Source of the DNA: Bacteroidia bacterium
Lineage (GTDB): Bacteria; Bacteroidota; Ignavibacteria; SZUA-365
Direction of reading: 5' to 3'
Assembly (NCBI GenBank): GCA_027493955.1
Contig: JAOSJT010000001.1
Location: 511,131-575,130, forward strand
Length of the DNA: 64,000 nt
Shown here: positions 18,227 through 27,478 of the stretch, in pieces
Numbering within the stretch: position 1 is the stretch's first letter
Layout of the letters: each line of letters opens with the position of its first letter
Notes under the pieces: model-generated
Database searches by the model: none
Seen by the model: only the letters and a program-made list of their open reading frames with translations
Told to the model about the DNA's origin: nothing
Made by a program: the position numbers and the translations under genes

Positions 18227-19525
18227 TTATTTCTTTTCTTTCAGAGAATCTGCCGGAACCGGTGCGAACGCAGCCTTGAAGCGACGTACGTCAAGCATGA
18301 TGCGCTCCAGTAAAGCATGGACCGCGCGGGGACGAAGATCCCGGATCTGTCTGCCGTTTATAAAAAGCGAGGGGGTACCGGCAAGACGCAACTTCCCGGC
18401 AAACGTCACGTCCCGCGCAATGGCTGAGGCGACCTCTGTGCTTTTGAAATCGCGTAAAAATCGGAGGGAATCACAACCAGTTTCAACTGCGAGCTGAATG
18501 AATCCTGCGTCTGAATCTGGTACTCCGGAGAGGAACAGCGCGTCGTGATAGTCCCAGAAGCGGCCCTGGAGTCTTGCCGCATCGGCGGCGCGGGCGGCTT
18601 CGCAAGAGAAAGGATGCAGGGGTGTTTCCAGCATGGGATTACAGTCACTGTCCAGGGGCATGTGCTTGAACACGAGCACAGCATCCCTTCCGAACAAGGG
18701 TTCGAGCTTCATCAGCTCGCGGGCGAGCAAGCCGCATCCCGGGCATCCGAAGTCGCTGAAGAGCACGACTTTTACCAGTGCGCTTGTATCGCCCATAACC
18801 GCATCATCAGCTTCGATTGCAACAGGCCGTATCGGTAGCTGATTGAACTCGAGAACCAGTGCCTGCTCGTCCACTGACTCGGCACGTCGGTCGAAATCTT
18901 TTTCGATGATCACCGCCCAGAGATAGAAAGCAAGGCCGCACAACACGGCTAATATGGTGCCGGTGACCGACAACCGTTGTGCTGTGCTCAGCGGGCTGCC
19001 GGAAAGTACGAAAGATCGAACAAGTTCCAGTGCGCGACGCAGGAGTACCGGGATCGGTCTTGCGGTGAGCTTGAGCAGAAGCACGGCTATCGCCAGGTTG
19101 ATGCCGTGGACGACAGCGCAGAGCGGACAAAAGGCGGTCGCACCAATGCTCATCAGCGACAAGAGTGTCATACCGCCAATGGCCGCAGCCGCAGCGAGAA
19201 CGACGGAAACGCCATTTGCGCGGCTCGACTTCCCTTCCGCAGATAATCCATGCATCGTCAACTGGACGATAAGAATGGCGTAAAACACTATGCCCCATGC
19301 GGCGAGCGGCACTCCGAGAACTTTGGAAAACGGGCTTCGCAATGCCTCGTCACAGCCGCCTCCGAGCAGTGTACACAAGCCCCCCGAGGCTGTGCCGAGA
19401 CGAACACCGATATGCACCGTAAAAAGGTACACCGACAGCGATAATCCGATGACTATACACAGGACAATCGCGATGAATGTGCGTTGCGAAGATGATGGGA
19501 TTTTCTGGGAGAGAGAATTGGACAT
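18227..19525 (-). CDS. VKOR-thioredoxin (DsbA-like) fusion for disulfide bond formation
   Basis: A 432-residue membrane protein. Residues ~15-155 form a VKOR domain: loop cysteines C51 and C58 (G-G-G-C), G-V-P-L-A-A-W-G and the active-site C135-P-L-C138. After a short basic linker and a fifth membrane helix (~190-207) there is a periplasmic DsbA/DsbG-like domain with C263-P-G-C266 in F-S-D-F-G-C-P-G-C and the cis-Pro region A-G-T-P-S-L-F-I-N-G. VKOR oxidises the fused thioredoxin and passes electrons to quinone, replacing DsbB plus DsbA. The cysteines of exported neighbours are plausible clients. ATG 19525 is chosen over a TTG 12 nt earlier; no clear Shine-Dalgarno is present. Confidence 0.93.
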   Translation of the reverse strand: MSNSLSQKIPSSSQRTFIAIVLCIVIGLSLSVYLFTVHIGVRLGTASGGLCTLLGGGCDEALRSPFSKVLGVPLAAWGIVFYAILIVQLTMHGLSAEGKSSRANGVSVVLAAAAAIGGMTLLSLMSIGATAFCPLCAVVHGINLAIAVLLLKLTARPIPVLLRRALELVRSFVLSGSPLSTAQRLSVTGTILAVLCGLAFYLWAVIIEKDFDRRAESVDEQALVLEFNQLPIRPVAIEADDAVMGDTSALVKVVLFSDFGCPGCGLLARELMKLEPLFGRDAVLVFKHMPLDSDCNPMLETPLHPFSCEAARAADAARLQGRFWDYHDALFLSGVPDSDAGFIQLAVETGCDSLRFLRDFKSTEVASAIARDVTFAGKLRLAGTPSLFINGRQIRDLRPRAVHALLERIMLDVRRFKAAFAPVPADSLKEKK

Positions 19526-19655
19526 GCTGGAATACAAGGTGTGAAAATTCAGGGAGGTGCAGGTCGTTATCGGACCTTCGATTCATTATGTGGCCGAGGA
19601 TGTATGGTGCATCAAAGCAACCCGGCGGGTTACGCCGCAGATGGCGGGATTGAAA

Positions 19656-19687
19656 CGGGAAACGGCGACCGGAGCCGCCGTTTCCCG
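19656..19687 (-). terminator. Intrinsic terminator of the small exported protein gene
   Basis: An 11-bp perfect stem (CGGGAAACGGC / GCCGTTTCCCG) with a 10-nt loop lies 17 nt downstream of the minus-strand stop at 19705. On the minus strand it is followed by TTTCAATC. Confidence 0.75.
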
Positions 19688-19704
19688 CGAGTGTATTCTT
19701 AGGA

Positions 19705-20079
19705 TCAGTTGTTCGCGCGGATGGTGCAGCGAAGCATTGCGGTGCCATCGGTAGCGACAACCGCAAAGGTGTTGTCGGTCAAACCCGACTGCGTACCGCA
19801 CGTAAATCCTCTGTACTGCGTGGTCTGGGTCGGCCAGTAGCCTTCGGGAATCGCGAACTGACAGTTGAAGTTCGTGTTGCCGCTCGGTGTCTGCACAGCA
19901 TGGCTCTCGGTGGTGAACAAATTGACACCAAGTCCGGTCAGACTATTGGAGAGAAAACAACCGAAACCGTCGTACACGGTTGCGGGGTTGCTGCTGGCTT
20001 CCAGAGAAGCAGGGACAGTGGAGACCACCGCGACGAGCGCGACGGCGAGGGCGAGAAGGGAAAGACGGACTTTATTCAT
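19705..20079 (-). CDS. Small exported protein of unknown function
   Basis: 124 residues. The start is ATG 20079 with GGAGG about 9 nt upstream. The signal peptide occupies ~1-29, cleaving near L-E-A-S-S. The mature ~95 residues are rich in Thr, Asn and aromatic residues and contain four Cys (in G-F-G-C-F, N-F-N-C-Q-F, F-T-C-G-T and L-R-C-T-I), which could form two disulfides. The family is not recognised. It lies upstream of the VKOR-DsbA fusion on the same strand but has its own terminator in between. Confidence 0.65.
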   Translation of the reverse strand: MNKVRLSLLALAVALVAVVSTVPASLEASSNPATVYDGFGCFLSNSLTGLGVNLFTTESHAVQTPSGNTNFNCQFAIPEGYWPTQTTQYRGFTCGTQSGLTDNTFAVVATDGTAMLRCTIRANN

Positions 20080-20524
20080 GGAAAGAACCTCCAATTGGTT
20101 TGCCGGTTTGAATTCCCTTGTTATGCCTCCGGCATGCGGCTTCACAAGGTATGGTTGTGTAGGTCACAATTCTGCATCTCAGCGGAATATCATGCCGCTG
20201 AACAACATTCGAGGAATCATCCTGATTCGCCCGGATTTTTGCTTAAAATATGTATTCGTAACAAATGACCGTTTAATATACATTCCCTCTGAAGCGAATG
20301 CAAGAGGAAACAGATTATTCAGGATTTTTTTTTTTTGTGATAACAACTCGACATCTGTTCGCTACCATTGCCGCGGAAAGAGGCTGCGGAGCTCCGACAA
20401 CGAGCGATGGCGTGAGGGACCAGGTGCGATCTGCCGAGCAGAATGTCTTAGAAGACGTGACAGTGTTCCTTCAATGCGGCGGAGATAGGTGGGCGGAGGA
20501 GGTATTTGGCCCTGAAGGAAAACC
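20080..20524. other. 445-bp intergenic region between divergent genes
   Basis: No supported gene. It contains AT-rich sequence at 20235-20345 including a long T run near 20323-20336, and should hold promoters for the exported protein (minus) and the hybrid kinase (plus). I see no box pair with the spacing found elsewhere in the window. Confidence 0.4.
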
Positions 20525-23365
20525 GTGCAATATTACGGCATGTGCTGTGACCGATACCCTCACATTTACCGGCGCGGCCTGCATATTCTGCCGATAGTCG
20601 TACTGGCACTCTTTTGTCAGGTCGCCGCCAGCACAGCGTGGGCACAATCACCCGACGCTTTGCTCGACAGTGCCCGTTCATTGTTGACCAATGATCCGGC
20701 GCGCGCGGCTACCGTCGCCCATCGTGCGCTTGTGCTCGCTGTGAGCGAACAGCAAAAAGCGAGCGCGCTGTATGTGCAGGGCAGCGCGTTGCGCAAGCTC
20801 GGAAAGAATGCCGGTGCCATGGACCGGTATCGCGAAGCCTTGGCACACGCGCAGCGTTCGGGTGATGTCCGGCTGCAGGCGTTGGTGTTGTCCGACAAGG
20901 GGAAGGCGCATCGTCTTATGGGTTTCCTCGACCACGCGCTCAATGATCACCTGAAAGCGCTGGCCTTGTACGACTCCCTCCGCGATGGCGCAGGTGCAGC
21001 CACCGCGATGAACGACGTTGCCATCACGCTGCGCAATCTGCAGCGCTATACTGAAGCCCGGCGGTATCACGACCGCGCCCTCGCGCAGCGGCGCGCCCTC
21101 GACGATTTGAGCGGTATTGCGGCTTCGCTTTGCGGAATTGGGAATCTGTACTGGTACGCCGGGAATCTCGATTCCGCCGAAACATATTACCGCCAGGCCC
21201 TCGAGATGGAACGGAATGCGGGACAGCTCAGCGAGAATGTCGCGGGATATCTCAACAATCTCGCGAATGTGTACCGCGAACGCGGGAATTTCCGGGAAGC
21301 GCACACGAAGTACCAGGAATCTCTCCGGCTGAGCGACCTGGTAGGCGACATGAATATGCGCGCCGTGACCCTGAAAAATCTCGGCATTCTGTACGCCCGG
21401 AGTGGTGAGCTGCGCCGGGCCGAAGCGCAGCTTCGCGAAGCGGCGGCCGTGGCCCGCGATAACGGCCTGGCACGCGTGTACGCCGAAAGCATGGACGCTC
21501 TGCCATCCGTGTATGAACGGCTGGGGGATCTTCGCATGGCGCTGCAAGCCATGGCGGCCGCGTCGAAAGTGAAGGATTCACTCGGCGCATTGCTCAGTGC
21601 CGAGCGCCTCGCCAACGCGGAAGCCCTCTATCAATCCGAGAAGCATCAGCGATCTCTCCGCGAGCTGGATTCCGAAAAGCAAACCTATTACACGCGCTTT
21701 CTGTTCGTATCCGCCATTCTCCTGCTCGTCGTCGTCGCCGGCACGTTGTTCTGGCTCTCCACGACCAGGAAGCAGAACCGCGAACTGGCGGGGCGCAGCG
21801 AGCGCGCCGAAGCAATGCACGCACAGTTGGAAGCGATGCACGAGCAGGTTGCCCGCTCCGAGGAACAGTACCGTCTGCTGTTCGAAGGCCTGCCCGTCGG
21901 TGTGTTTTTCTATGACAACACGTTACGTGTCATACAGGCAAATCACGCACTTGCCGATATTCTCGCCATCGCGCCCGAACAGTGCGATGGCTACGACCTG
22001 TATCAACTGCAATCGCAACGCGTACTGGAAGCGCTGTCCAATGGCCTCAATGCCGATCATGGCATGTACGAGGGTCCGTTCCTGCCGCCCGGAAGTACCG
22101 AATCCATCATGGTGTCGCTGCGCACCGCGCCGCTGCGCGTGGATGCCGGATTGCGGGGTGCGGTCGGCTTCCTTCTCGACATCTCGGATTGGAAACAGGT
22201 GGAGCGTGAACTGCTCGGCGCCAAGGAGGCCGCGGAACAGGCGGTGCGTCTCAAACAAGCGTTTCTTATCAGCATCTCCCACGAGATCCGTACACCCCTG
22301 AATGTGATCATGGGGTACGTCAGTGTACTGTTTGCCGCGCTCGTGGAACGAATCTCCACCGGGGAAAAGGAGTATTTCGAAAAAATCGACCTCGCGGTGC
22401 GACGGCTGACACGCACGGTGGACCAACTCCTCAGTCTTTCCATACTCGAGTCCGGCGGCTATGCCCTCGAACCGGAGTATCTTGATATCTGTGCTCTGGT
22501 TGAGCAGCTGGTGGATGAAACCCGCTCCATCGCCGAGGATAAAAAGATTCCCGTCACCTTCAGAGCGCCGGACAGAAGCGTCTTCATCCGGGCCGATAAG
22601 TATTCCGTCTCCCAGGCGCTGCGCAATCTGCTCGATAACGCGGTGAAATTTACGGACGAGGGAGAGATCACCGTAACGATCTCGGTGCGGGAACCGGACG
22701 TCATAATCAATGTTGCGGATACGGGCATCGGGATATCGGAATCGTATTTACGCCAGCTCTACGTCGCCTTTACCCAGGAAAATGTCGGCTATACACGTCC
22801 GTACGACGGCCTCGGCCTCGGACTGACGCTCACCAAGCGCTATGTGGATGCCAACAACGGCGGTATCACGGTCAAGAGCACCAAAGGTCTCGGCTCTACC
22901 TTCACCATCGCTTTTATGGAAGCGACCGGCAGCCAGACCACTCAGCACCTCGCGGAGGAGCGAGTTGCCGCCGCGCATCCCGCACATGTAACGCTCCTGG
23001 TGGTGGAAGACGATCACGAAACACAAAAATTCCTCAACCTTGTGCTCTCCGACGACTACACCATGCACTTCGCGGATAGTGCGGACGATGCCTGGACCAT
23101 TCTCCATCAGCATCGCATTGACATTGTGCTTATGGACATCTCGCTGCGTGGCGAAGAGGATGGCCTTTCGCTCACACGCCGCATTCGCGCCGAGGCGGGA
23201 ATTGCAAAAATTCCGGTGATCGCCGTCACTGCGCACGCGTTCACCGAGGACAAGCGCCGCAGTTACGAAGCGGGCTGCGACGACTATCTCGCCAAACCCT
23301 TCCGCACCCAGCAGTTACGCGAACGCATACAGCGGCAGATCAACCGCATCGCCTCACTCGCTTGA
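20525..23365 (+). CDS. TPR-containing hybrid sensor histidine kinase with PAS and receiver domains
   Basis: 946 residues from GTG 20525 (GAAGGAA 4 nt upstream); ATG 20540 is an alternative. Order: N-terminal signal/TM (~20-40), periplasmic tetratricopeptide repeats (~45-350, with Y-x-x-A...L...A-L motifs), a TM helix (~393-413), a coiled coil, a PAS domain (~445-565), HisKA with phospho-acceptor H586 in S-H-E-I-R-T-P-L-N, HATPase_c with N-L-L-D-N-A-V-K-F, D-T-G-I-G-I and G-L-G-L-G-L, and a receiver with phospho-acceptor D871 in V-L-M-D-I-S and the conserved K in L-A-K-P-F. The TPR region may sense a periplasmic or membrane partner. No separate output regulator lies next to it, so it may relay to a distant partner. 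Confidence 0.92.
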   Translation: MQYYGMCCDRYPHIYRRGLHILPIVVLALFCQVAASTAWAQSPDALLDSARSLLTNDPARAATVAHRALVLAVSEQQKASALYVQGSALRKLGKNAGAMDRYREALAHAQRSGDVRLQALVLSDKGKAHRLMGFLDHALNDHLKALALYDSLRDGAGAATAMNDVAITLRNLQRYTEARRYHDRALAQRRALDDLSGIAASLCGIGNLYWYAGNLDSAETYYRQALEMERNAGQLSENVAGYLNNLANVYRERGNFREAHTKYQESLRLSDLVGDMNMRAVTLKNLGILYARSGELRRAEAQLREAAAVARDNGLARVYAESMDALPSVYERLGDLRMALQAMAAASKVKDSLGALLSAERLANAEALYQSEKHQRSLRELDSEKQTYYTRFLFVSAILLLVVVAGTLFWLSTTRKQNRELAGRSERAEAMHAQLEAMHEQVARSEEQYRLLFEGLPVGVFFYDNTLRVIQANHALADILAIAPEQCDGYDLYQLQSQRVLEALSNGLNADHGMYEGPFLPPGSTESIMVSLRTAPLRVDAGLRGAVGFLLDISDWKQVERELLGAKEAAEQAVRLKQAFLISISHEIRTPLNVIMGYVSVLFAALVERISTGEKEYFEKIDLAVRRLTRTVDQLLSLSILESGGYALEPEYLDICALVEQLVDETRSIAEDKKIPVTFRAPDRSVFIRADKYSVSQALRNLLDNAVKFTDEGEITVTISVREPDVIINVADTGIGISESYLRQLYVAFTQENVGYTRPYDGLGLGLTLTKRYVDANNGGITVKSTKGLGSTFTIAFMEATGSQTTQHLAEERVAAAHPAHVTLLVVEDDHETQKFLNLVLSDDYTMHFADSADDAWTILHQHRIDIVLMDISLRGEEDGLSLTRRIRAEAGIAKIPVIAVTAHAFTEDKRRSYEAGCDDYLAKPFRTQQLRERIQRQINRIASLA

Positions 23366-23392
23366 TCTTTACTAAAGAGCATCGTATCTTTT
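23362..23392 (+). promoter_or_regulatory. Candidate Bacteroidota-type promoter for the DUF362 operon
   Basis: TTG at 23362-23364 and TATCTTTT at 23385-23392 are separated by 20 nt, with the DUF362 start 30 nt downstream. It overlaps the stop codon of the kinase gene. Confidence 0.4.
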
Positions 23393-23422
23393 GTTCTGTT
23401 GCGATCAACCTCCGAGGTGGCA

Positions 23423-24397
23423 ATGAACGAGCATCCGATTTCCCGACGAGACTTCATTATCCGTACCGGCAAGGCCTCCGGCTTCGCTGCGGCCGCCTGC
23501 GCCGCGGGATGGGTCCTGCACGAACCCCTGCGCCGGCCCTTTGACCGAAACGACGAAGCACCGGTCGTCCGCGATATGCGTGTTCCCGGCCTTTCGCCGG
23601 AATTGGTCGTCGGCCACGGGAGCGACGCCGTGGCGCTCACAGCCGCCGTGCTCACCGCCCTCGGAGGGATGCAGACCTTCGTTGCGCAAGGCGACGTGGT
23701 GGTCGTCAAGCCCAACATCGGCTGGGACCGGCGTCCGGAACAGGCCGCCAACACCAATCCGGACGTCATTGCGGAGCTTGTCCGCCATTGTGTTGCCGCA
23801 GGAGCCGGCAAGGTCATCGTCACGGACGTTACGTGCAATGATCCGGTACGGTGCTTCAACCGCAGCGGCATTGGCGCCGCCGCGCGTGAGGCGGGTGCCG
23901 AAGTGCTGCTGCCTTCGGATGCGCGACTGCGCGAAGTGAACATGGGCGGCGCCATGCTCGGCAGGCAGCGCGTGTTCGATCTCTACCTCGAAGCGGACAA
24001 GGTCATCAACGTGCCCATCGCCAAGCATCACGGCCTGACCCGTGTCACACTGGGCTTCAAGAATCTCTACGGTATCATCGGCGGAAATCGCAGCCGCCTG
24101 CATCAGGACATCAACAACAGCATCGCCGACCTGGGTAACTTCCTGCGGCCCACGCTGACCATTCTGGACGGCATGCGCGTGCTGCTGCACAACGGACCGC
24201 AGGGCGGCAGTCTCGATGATGTGGAGACGCGCAATACCATCGCGGCGAGCATCGATCCGGTGGCTCTGGACGCCTGGGGCGGAATGGAATTTTTCGGGCT
24301 TGCGGTTGAGGAAATGCCCTGGCTTCCGCTGGCACGCGACTATGGGCTTGGGACGGAGGATTGGGCTTCCTTGCCACGAAAGGACGTGACTGCATGA
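23423..24397 (+). CDS. Tat-exported DUF362 protein
   Basis: A 324-residue protein. The start is ATG 23423 (GAGGTGG at 23414-23420). It begins with a twin-arginine signal S-R-R-D-F-I-I followed by a hydrophobic A-A-A-A-C-A-A-G segment. The DUF362 core shows V-V-V-K-P-N-I-G-W near residue 94 and V-P-I-A-K-H-H-G-L-T-R-V-T-L-G-F-K-N-L-Y-G later. DUF362 proteins are often found with 4Fe-4S ferredoxin modules; here the next gene, overlapping at ATGA, is a membrane polyferredoxin, supporting a shared extracytoplasmic redox role. The reaction is unknown. Confidence 0.87.
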   Translation: MNEHPISRRDFIIRTGKASGFAAAACAAGWVLHEPLRRPFDRNDEAPVVRDMRVPGLSPELVVGHGSDAVALTAAVLTALGGMQTFVAQGDVVVVKPNIGWDRRPEQAANTNPDVIAELVRHCVAAGAGKVIVTDVTCNDPVRCFNRSGIGAAAREAGAEVLLPSDARLREVNMGGAMLGRQRVFDLYLEADKVINVPIAKHHGLTRVTLGFKNLYGIIGGNRSRLHQDINNSIADLGNFLRPTLTILDGMRVLLHNGPQGGSLDDVETRNTIAASIDPVALDAWGGMEFFGLAVEEMPWLPLARDYGLGTEDWASLPRKDVTA

Positions 24398-26106
24398 GTA
24401 CCGCGAGTCCCGAAGCGCAACAGTCGTTCCGGCGATTTCGCGCTCTGCGATGGGCGCGGCGTGCATCGCAGGCATTCTTCCTCCTGCTCTTTGTGGCGTT
24501 ACTGCTGAAAACCAACATGGACGCACTGTCGTCCCCGGAAGAGCTGCCGCGCATCTCCGCACCGGTGAGTCTCTTTCTTGAAATGGATCCGCTCGTCGCG
24601 CTGGGCACGGTACTCAGCACGCACACGCTGTACAGAAATCTGTTTTACGCGCTGCTCATCATCGTCGGGACGCTTTTTCTCGGCAGGTTCTTTTGCGGAT
24701 GGATCTGTCCGATGGGCACCATCAACCACATGCTTGCGTCGGCGAAAAGCGGGAAGCTTCGCGGCATGGCGCGTATTGAGAGCAATCGCTACCGGCCCGC
24801 GCAGCGGTGGAAGTATCTCATCCTCACAGCCGTTCTCGCTTCCGCCGCTGCCGGATCGCTGCAACTCGGGTTGCTCGATCCCATTTCTCTGCTTACGCGA
24901 TCACTCACGCTGCTCGTCTTTCCGGCCTGGAACGTGCTCACACAGGACGTGTACACGTGGAGCTTGCATGCCAACGGCGGAGCGTTCGACATACTGCTGA
25001 CGCCGCTCGCGTGGCTTTCTCACGCAGCTCTGGTGCGTACCAAAGTCGTAGTCTTCGAACAGACCGGTTTGATCCTCTTTGTGTTCATCGCCATTCTCGC
25101 CGCCAATCGCTACGTCACCCGGTACTGGTGCCGCATACTCTGTCCGCTCGGTGCGTTGCTCGGCGTGCTGTCCAAGACTTCCATCCTTGGTCTCGAAAAG
25201 CGGCCCTCCATGTGCTCCGGGTGTAACCGCTGCGCACTGCATTGCCAGGGTGGCGACAATCCCGAGCCTGGCACCACCTGGCATCAGAGCGAGTGTCATC
25301 TCTGCCTCAATTGTGTCGCGAGCTGTCCCGAGGCGGGAATCGCCTTCCGGTTTTTTCCGAAACGCGATGAAAGCACTCAAGCCGTGAACATGACCCGCCG
25401 CTCGGTGCTGTTGTCCACAGGCGCGGGCCTGGCCGCCGTACCGCTGCTCCGCACAGGCGTGCATCCCGACACGACGCCGCATCGGGATCTGGTGCGCCCC
25501 CCGGGTTCCATAGAGGAACGCGAATTTCTTTCCCGCTGCATTCGCTGCGGCGAATGCATGAACGTTTGTCCCAACAACGCGCTGCATCCGACCTTTCTCC
25601 AGGCGGGGATGGAGGGAATCTGGTCACCCATGCTCATGCCGCGCATCGGGTACTGCGAACCCACATGTGTTCTGTGTTCGCAGGTCTGTCCCACCGGCGC
25701 CATTGACGAGATTACCGAAGCGGAGAAGTCCTGGGTACCATCGGCGGAGTCCGTCGATGACGAGCGTCGCCCGCCGCTGCGCATCGGTACCGCCTTCTAT
25801 GACTTCGGCCGCTGTTTGCCCTGGGCCATGGCCAAGGAGTGCATCGTGTGCGAGGAATGGTGCCCGACCACGCCGAAGGCCATTTACTTCGAAATGGCGG
25901 AGGTGACGGACAGGGAGGGCAACTACCATTGGCTCAAACGTCCGCATGTGGATCCCGCGCTCTGCGTGGGCTGCGGCGCCTGCACTTTCGCCTGTCCGGT
26001 GAAGGGCGCGCCGGCGATATATGTTACCGCGGTGGGTGAAACGCGCAATCCCCATAACCGCATCTTGCTCGAAGGGGCACAGAAGCAGAAAAGGAGCGAA
26101 TCATGA
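24394..26106 (+). CDS. Membrane polyferredoxin (NapH/NosR-like 4Fe-4S protein)
   Basis: A 570-residue iron-sulfur membrane protein. The ATG overlaps the DUF362 stop by 4 nt. The N-terminal part has several TM helices with C-G-W-I-C-P-M-G and a second C-R-I-L-C-P-L-G motif, typical of NapH/NosR/RdxA proteins. At least five further Cys clusters follow (C-S-G-C-N-R-C, C-H-L-C-L-N-C-V-A-S-C-P, C-I-R-C-G-E-C-M-N-V-C-P, C-V-L-C-S-Q-V-C-P, C-V-G-C-G-A-C-T-F-A-C-P), plus an unusual C-I-V-C-E-E-W-C-P-T. Between the NapH-like part and the ferredoxin part sits T-R-R-S-V-L-L-S followed by a hydrophobic stretch, as in an internal Tat-like anchor, so it looks like a NapH-NapG-type fusion. Likely role: electrons from quinol to a periplasmic acceptor; the acceptor is unknown. 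Confidence 0.9.
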   Translation: MSTASPEAQQSFRRFRALRWARRASQAFFLLLFVALLLKTNMDALSSPEELPRISAPVSLFLEMDPLVALGTVLSTHTLYRNLFYALLIIVGTLFLGRFFCGWICPMGTINHMLASAKSGKLRGMARIESNRYRPAQRWKYLILTAVLASAAAGSLQLGLLDPISLLTRSLTLLVFPAWNVLTQDVYTWSLHANGGAFDILLTPLAWLSHAALVRTKVVVFEQTGLILFVFIAILAANRYVTRYWCRILCPLGALLGVLSKTSILGLEKRPSMCSGCNRCALHCQGGDNPEPGTTWHQSECHLCLNCVASCPEAGIAFRFFPKRDESTQAVNMTRRSVLLSTGAGLAAVPLLRTGVHPDTTPHRDLVRPPGSIEEREFLSRCIRCGECMNVCPNNALHPTFLQAGMEGIWSPMLMPRIGYCEPTCVLCSQVCPTGAIDEITEAEKSWVPSAESVDDERRPPLRIGTAFYDFGRCLPWAMAKECIVCEEWCPTTPKAIYFEMAEVTDREGNYHWLKRPHVDPALCVGCGACTFACPVKGAPAIYVTAVGETRNPHNRILLEGAQKQKRSES

Positions 26107-26600
26107 GATCCTCAGTGCATGCCCGGCCATCCGTCGGCCGCTTCCCGTCGGTTCGCACTACGCTGCTGCCGGTAATCCTGCTTGTCTGTCTACTCCCCGC
26201 CTGCGAGGATGACAGCGTCGCACCGAACCCCGACGCGCATTTCAGGGCGAAGCAGGTATGGAAGCTCGCCGGTGTGCACGACTATGACTTCACACAAAGG
26301 CGGGATTGCTACTGCGTACTCGGCGGCAGGGAAGTGCGCTTGGAGGTGCGCGGTGATTCTCTTCGGTCGGGCATTCTCATGGCTGACAGCAGTGCGTTGT
26401 CCAAGGAACTCCTGCAATCCTACTGCACGGTGGACAGCCTGTTCTCCTATATCGAGATGGCGCGTGCGGCGAATCCCGCGTCACTCGTCGTCGAGTATGA
26501 TTCTCTCCTTGGGTATCCACGCCGCATCAGCGTGGATTTTTCCGTGAACGTCGCCGATGATGAATTCATCTACTGGAGTTCCGATTTGAAAACGCGGTAA
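26103..26600 (+). CDS. DUF6174-type lipoprotein
   Basis: A 165-residue lipoprotein with lipobox L-P-A-C at Cys34. The mature part has W-K...Y-D-F-T-Q-R-R-D-C-Y-C, V-E-Y-D-S-L-L-G-Y-P-R-R-I-S-V-D and A-D-D-E-F-I-Y-W, the DUF6174 pattern. Its ATG overlaps the polyferredoxin stop by 4 nt, so the three genes form a translationally coupled unit. The C-Y-C pair might bind metal or form a disulfide. No function is established. Confidence 0.8.
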   Translation: MRSSVHARPSVGRFPSVRTTLLPVILLVCLLPACEDDSVAPNPDAHFRAKQVWKLAGVHDYDFTQRRDCYCVLGGREVRLEVRGDSLRSGILMADSSALSKELLQSYCTVDSLFSYIEMARAANPASLVVEYDSLLGYPRRISVDFSVNVADDEFIYWSSDLKTR

Positions 26601-26619
26601 GTCGAGCGAGGGGTACATC

Positions 26620-27354
26620 ATGCTCCATTACGAAGGCCTGATAGCGGACTGGTACGACGATTTTCTCCTCGACGAACACGCGGACCTGGATCTGTACACT
26701 GAACTCGCCGCGGCGCAGGGCGGTCCCGCGCTCGAGCTCGCCTGCGGTACCGGACGCATGCTCCTCGCCCTGCACGGCGCCGGAATCGAAGCCGACGGTG
26801 TGGACATCTCCCCGGATATGCTCGAGCGCTGCCGCGCGAAGGCCGAAGCAGCGGGATGCTCACCAGAACTGCGTCTCGCACCCATGCAGAAATTCACCAT
26901 GGATCGGCGGTACCGAAGCGTGCTCGTCAGCGGCGGTTCATTCCAGTTGCTCGCGAACGCGGAGGACGTCGCGTCCTGCCTGCATTGCATCCGCGAGCAT
27001 CTGCTGCCCGACGGACGCTTGTTTCTCGATGTGGATGTGGCGGAACCCGCCTGCCATGCCGAGTGGGGTATAAGGCGAGTGGCGGCGCGTGGAGAGGAAA
27101 CATTTGTGTATATGTCGACCAACACCTACGACAGCGTCCTCCGCTGCAATGTGATCCGCACCCGATACGAGCTCATACGGCGAAGCCGCGTTCGGAAAGT
27201 AATCAAGGACACAATTGTCATGCGCGTGTTCAGTAGTGAGGAAATGTCGATGTTGCTGCAACAGGCGGGATTTGTTGTCCTTGAGGTACGTCCCGTTCAG
27301 CTGTTCGATTCCCATCCGGGGTCGATGTTGTTTATCGCGGGATGCCTGCAATAG
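26620..27354 (+). CDS. SAM-dependent class I methyltransferase
   Basis: 244 residues with GAGGGG 8 nt before the ATG. Motif I is L-E-L-A-C-G-T-G-R-M, followed by V-D-I-S-P-D-M-L (motif II) and L-L-P-D-G-R-L-F-L-D-V-D (motif IV/post-IV region), i.e. a small-molecule type Rossmann methyltransferase. The substrate cannot be inferred. It lies 19 nt after the DUF6174 gene and may be the last member of that operon. Confidence 0.88.
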   Translation: MLHYEGLIADWYDDFLLDEHADLDLYTELAAAQGGPALELACGTGRMLLALHGAGIEADGVDISPDMLERCRAKAEAAGCSPELRLAPMQKFTMDRRYRSVLVSGGSFQLLANAEDVASCLHCIREHLLPDGRLFLDVDVAEPACHAEWGIRRVAARGEETFVYMSTNTYDSVLRCNVIRTRYELIRRSRVRKVIKDTIVMRVFSSEEMSMLLQQAGFVVLEVRPVQLFDSHPGSMLFIAGCLQ

Positions 27355-27439
27355 CTCACTGTCTGATCCGGCGTGCTGAGAAGGGAGCCGAGGTCTCGTA
27401 CAAAGCATCTCTATGCATACTTCTGACTGATACTTCGAA

Positions 27440-27467
27440 ACAAACATTTGTTCCCAAAAATGGAACA
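27440..27467. promoter_or_regulatory. Candidate HigA operator: two overlapping inverted repeats
   Basis: ACAAA-CA-TTTGT (27440-27451) and TGTTCC-N7-GGAACA (27449-27467) are perfect inverted repeats covering the spacer of the predicted higBA promoter. HigA-type antitoxins repress their own operon, so this is the expected operator position. Confidence 0.5.
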
Positions 27468-27478
27468 TGGTATATTTA
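27448..27478 (+). promoter_or_regulatory. Candidate higBA promoter
   Basis: TTTG (TTG at 27448-27450), a 20-nt spacer and TATATTTA at 27471-27478. The HigB ATG follows only 3 nt later, which would make the mRNA leaderless or nearly so. Confidence 0.45.
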
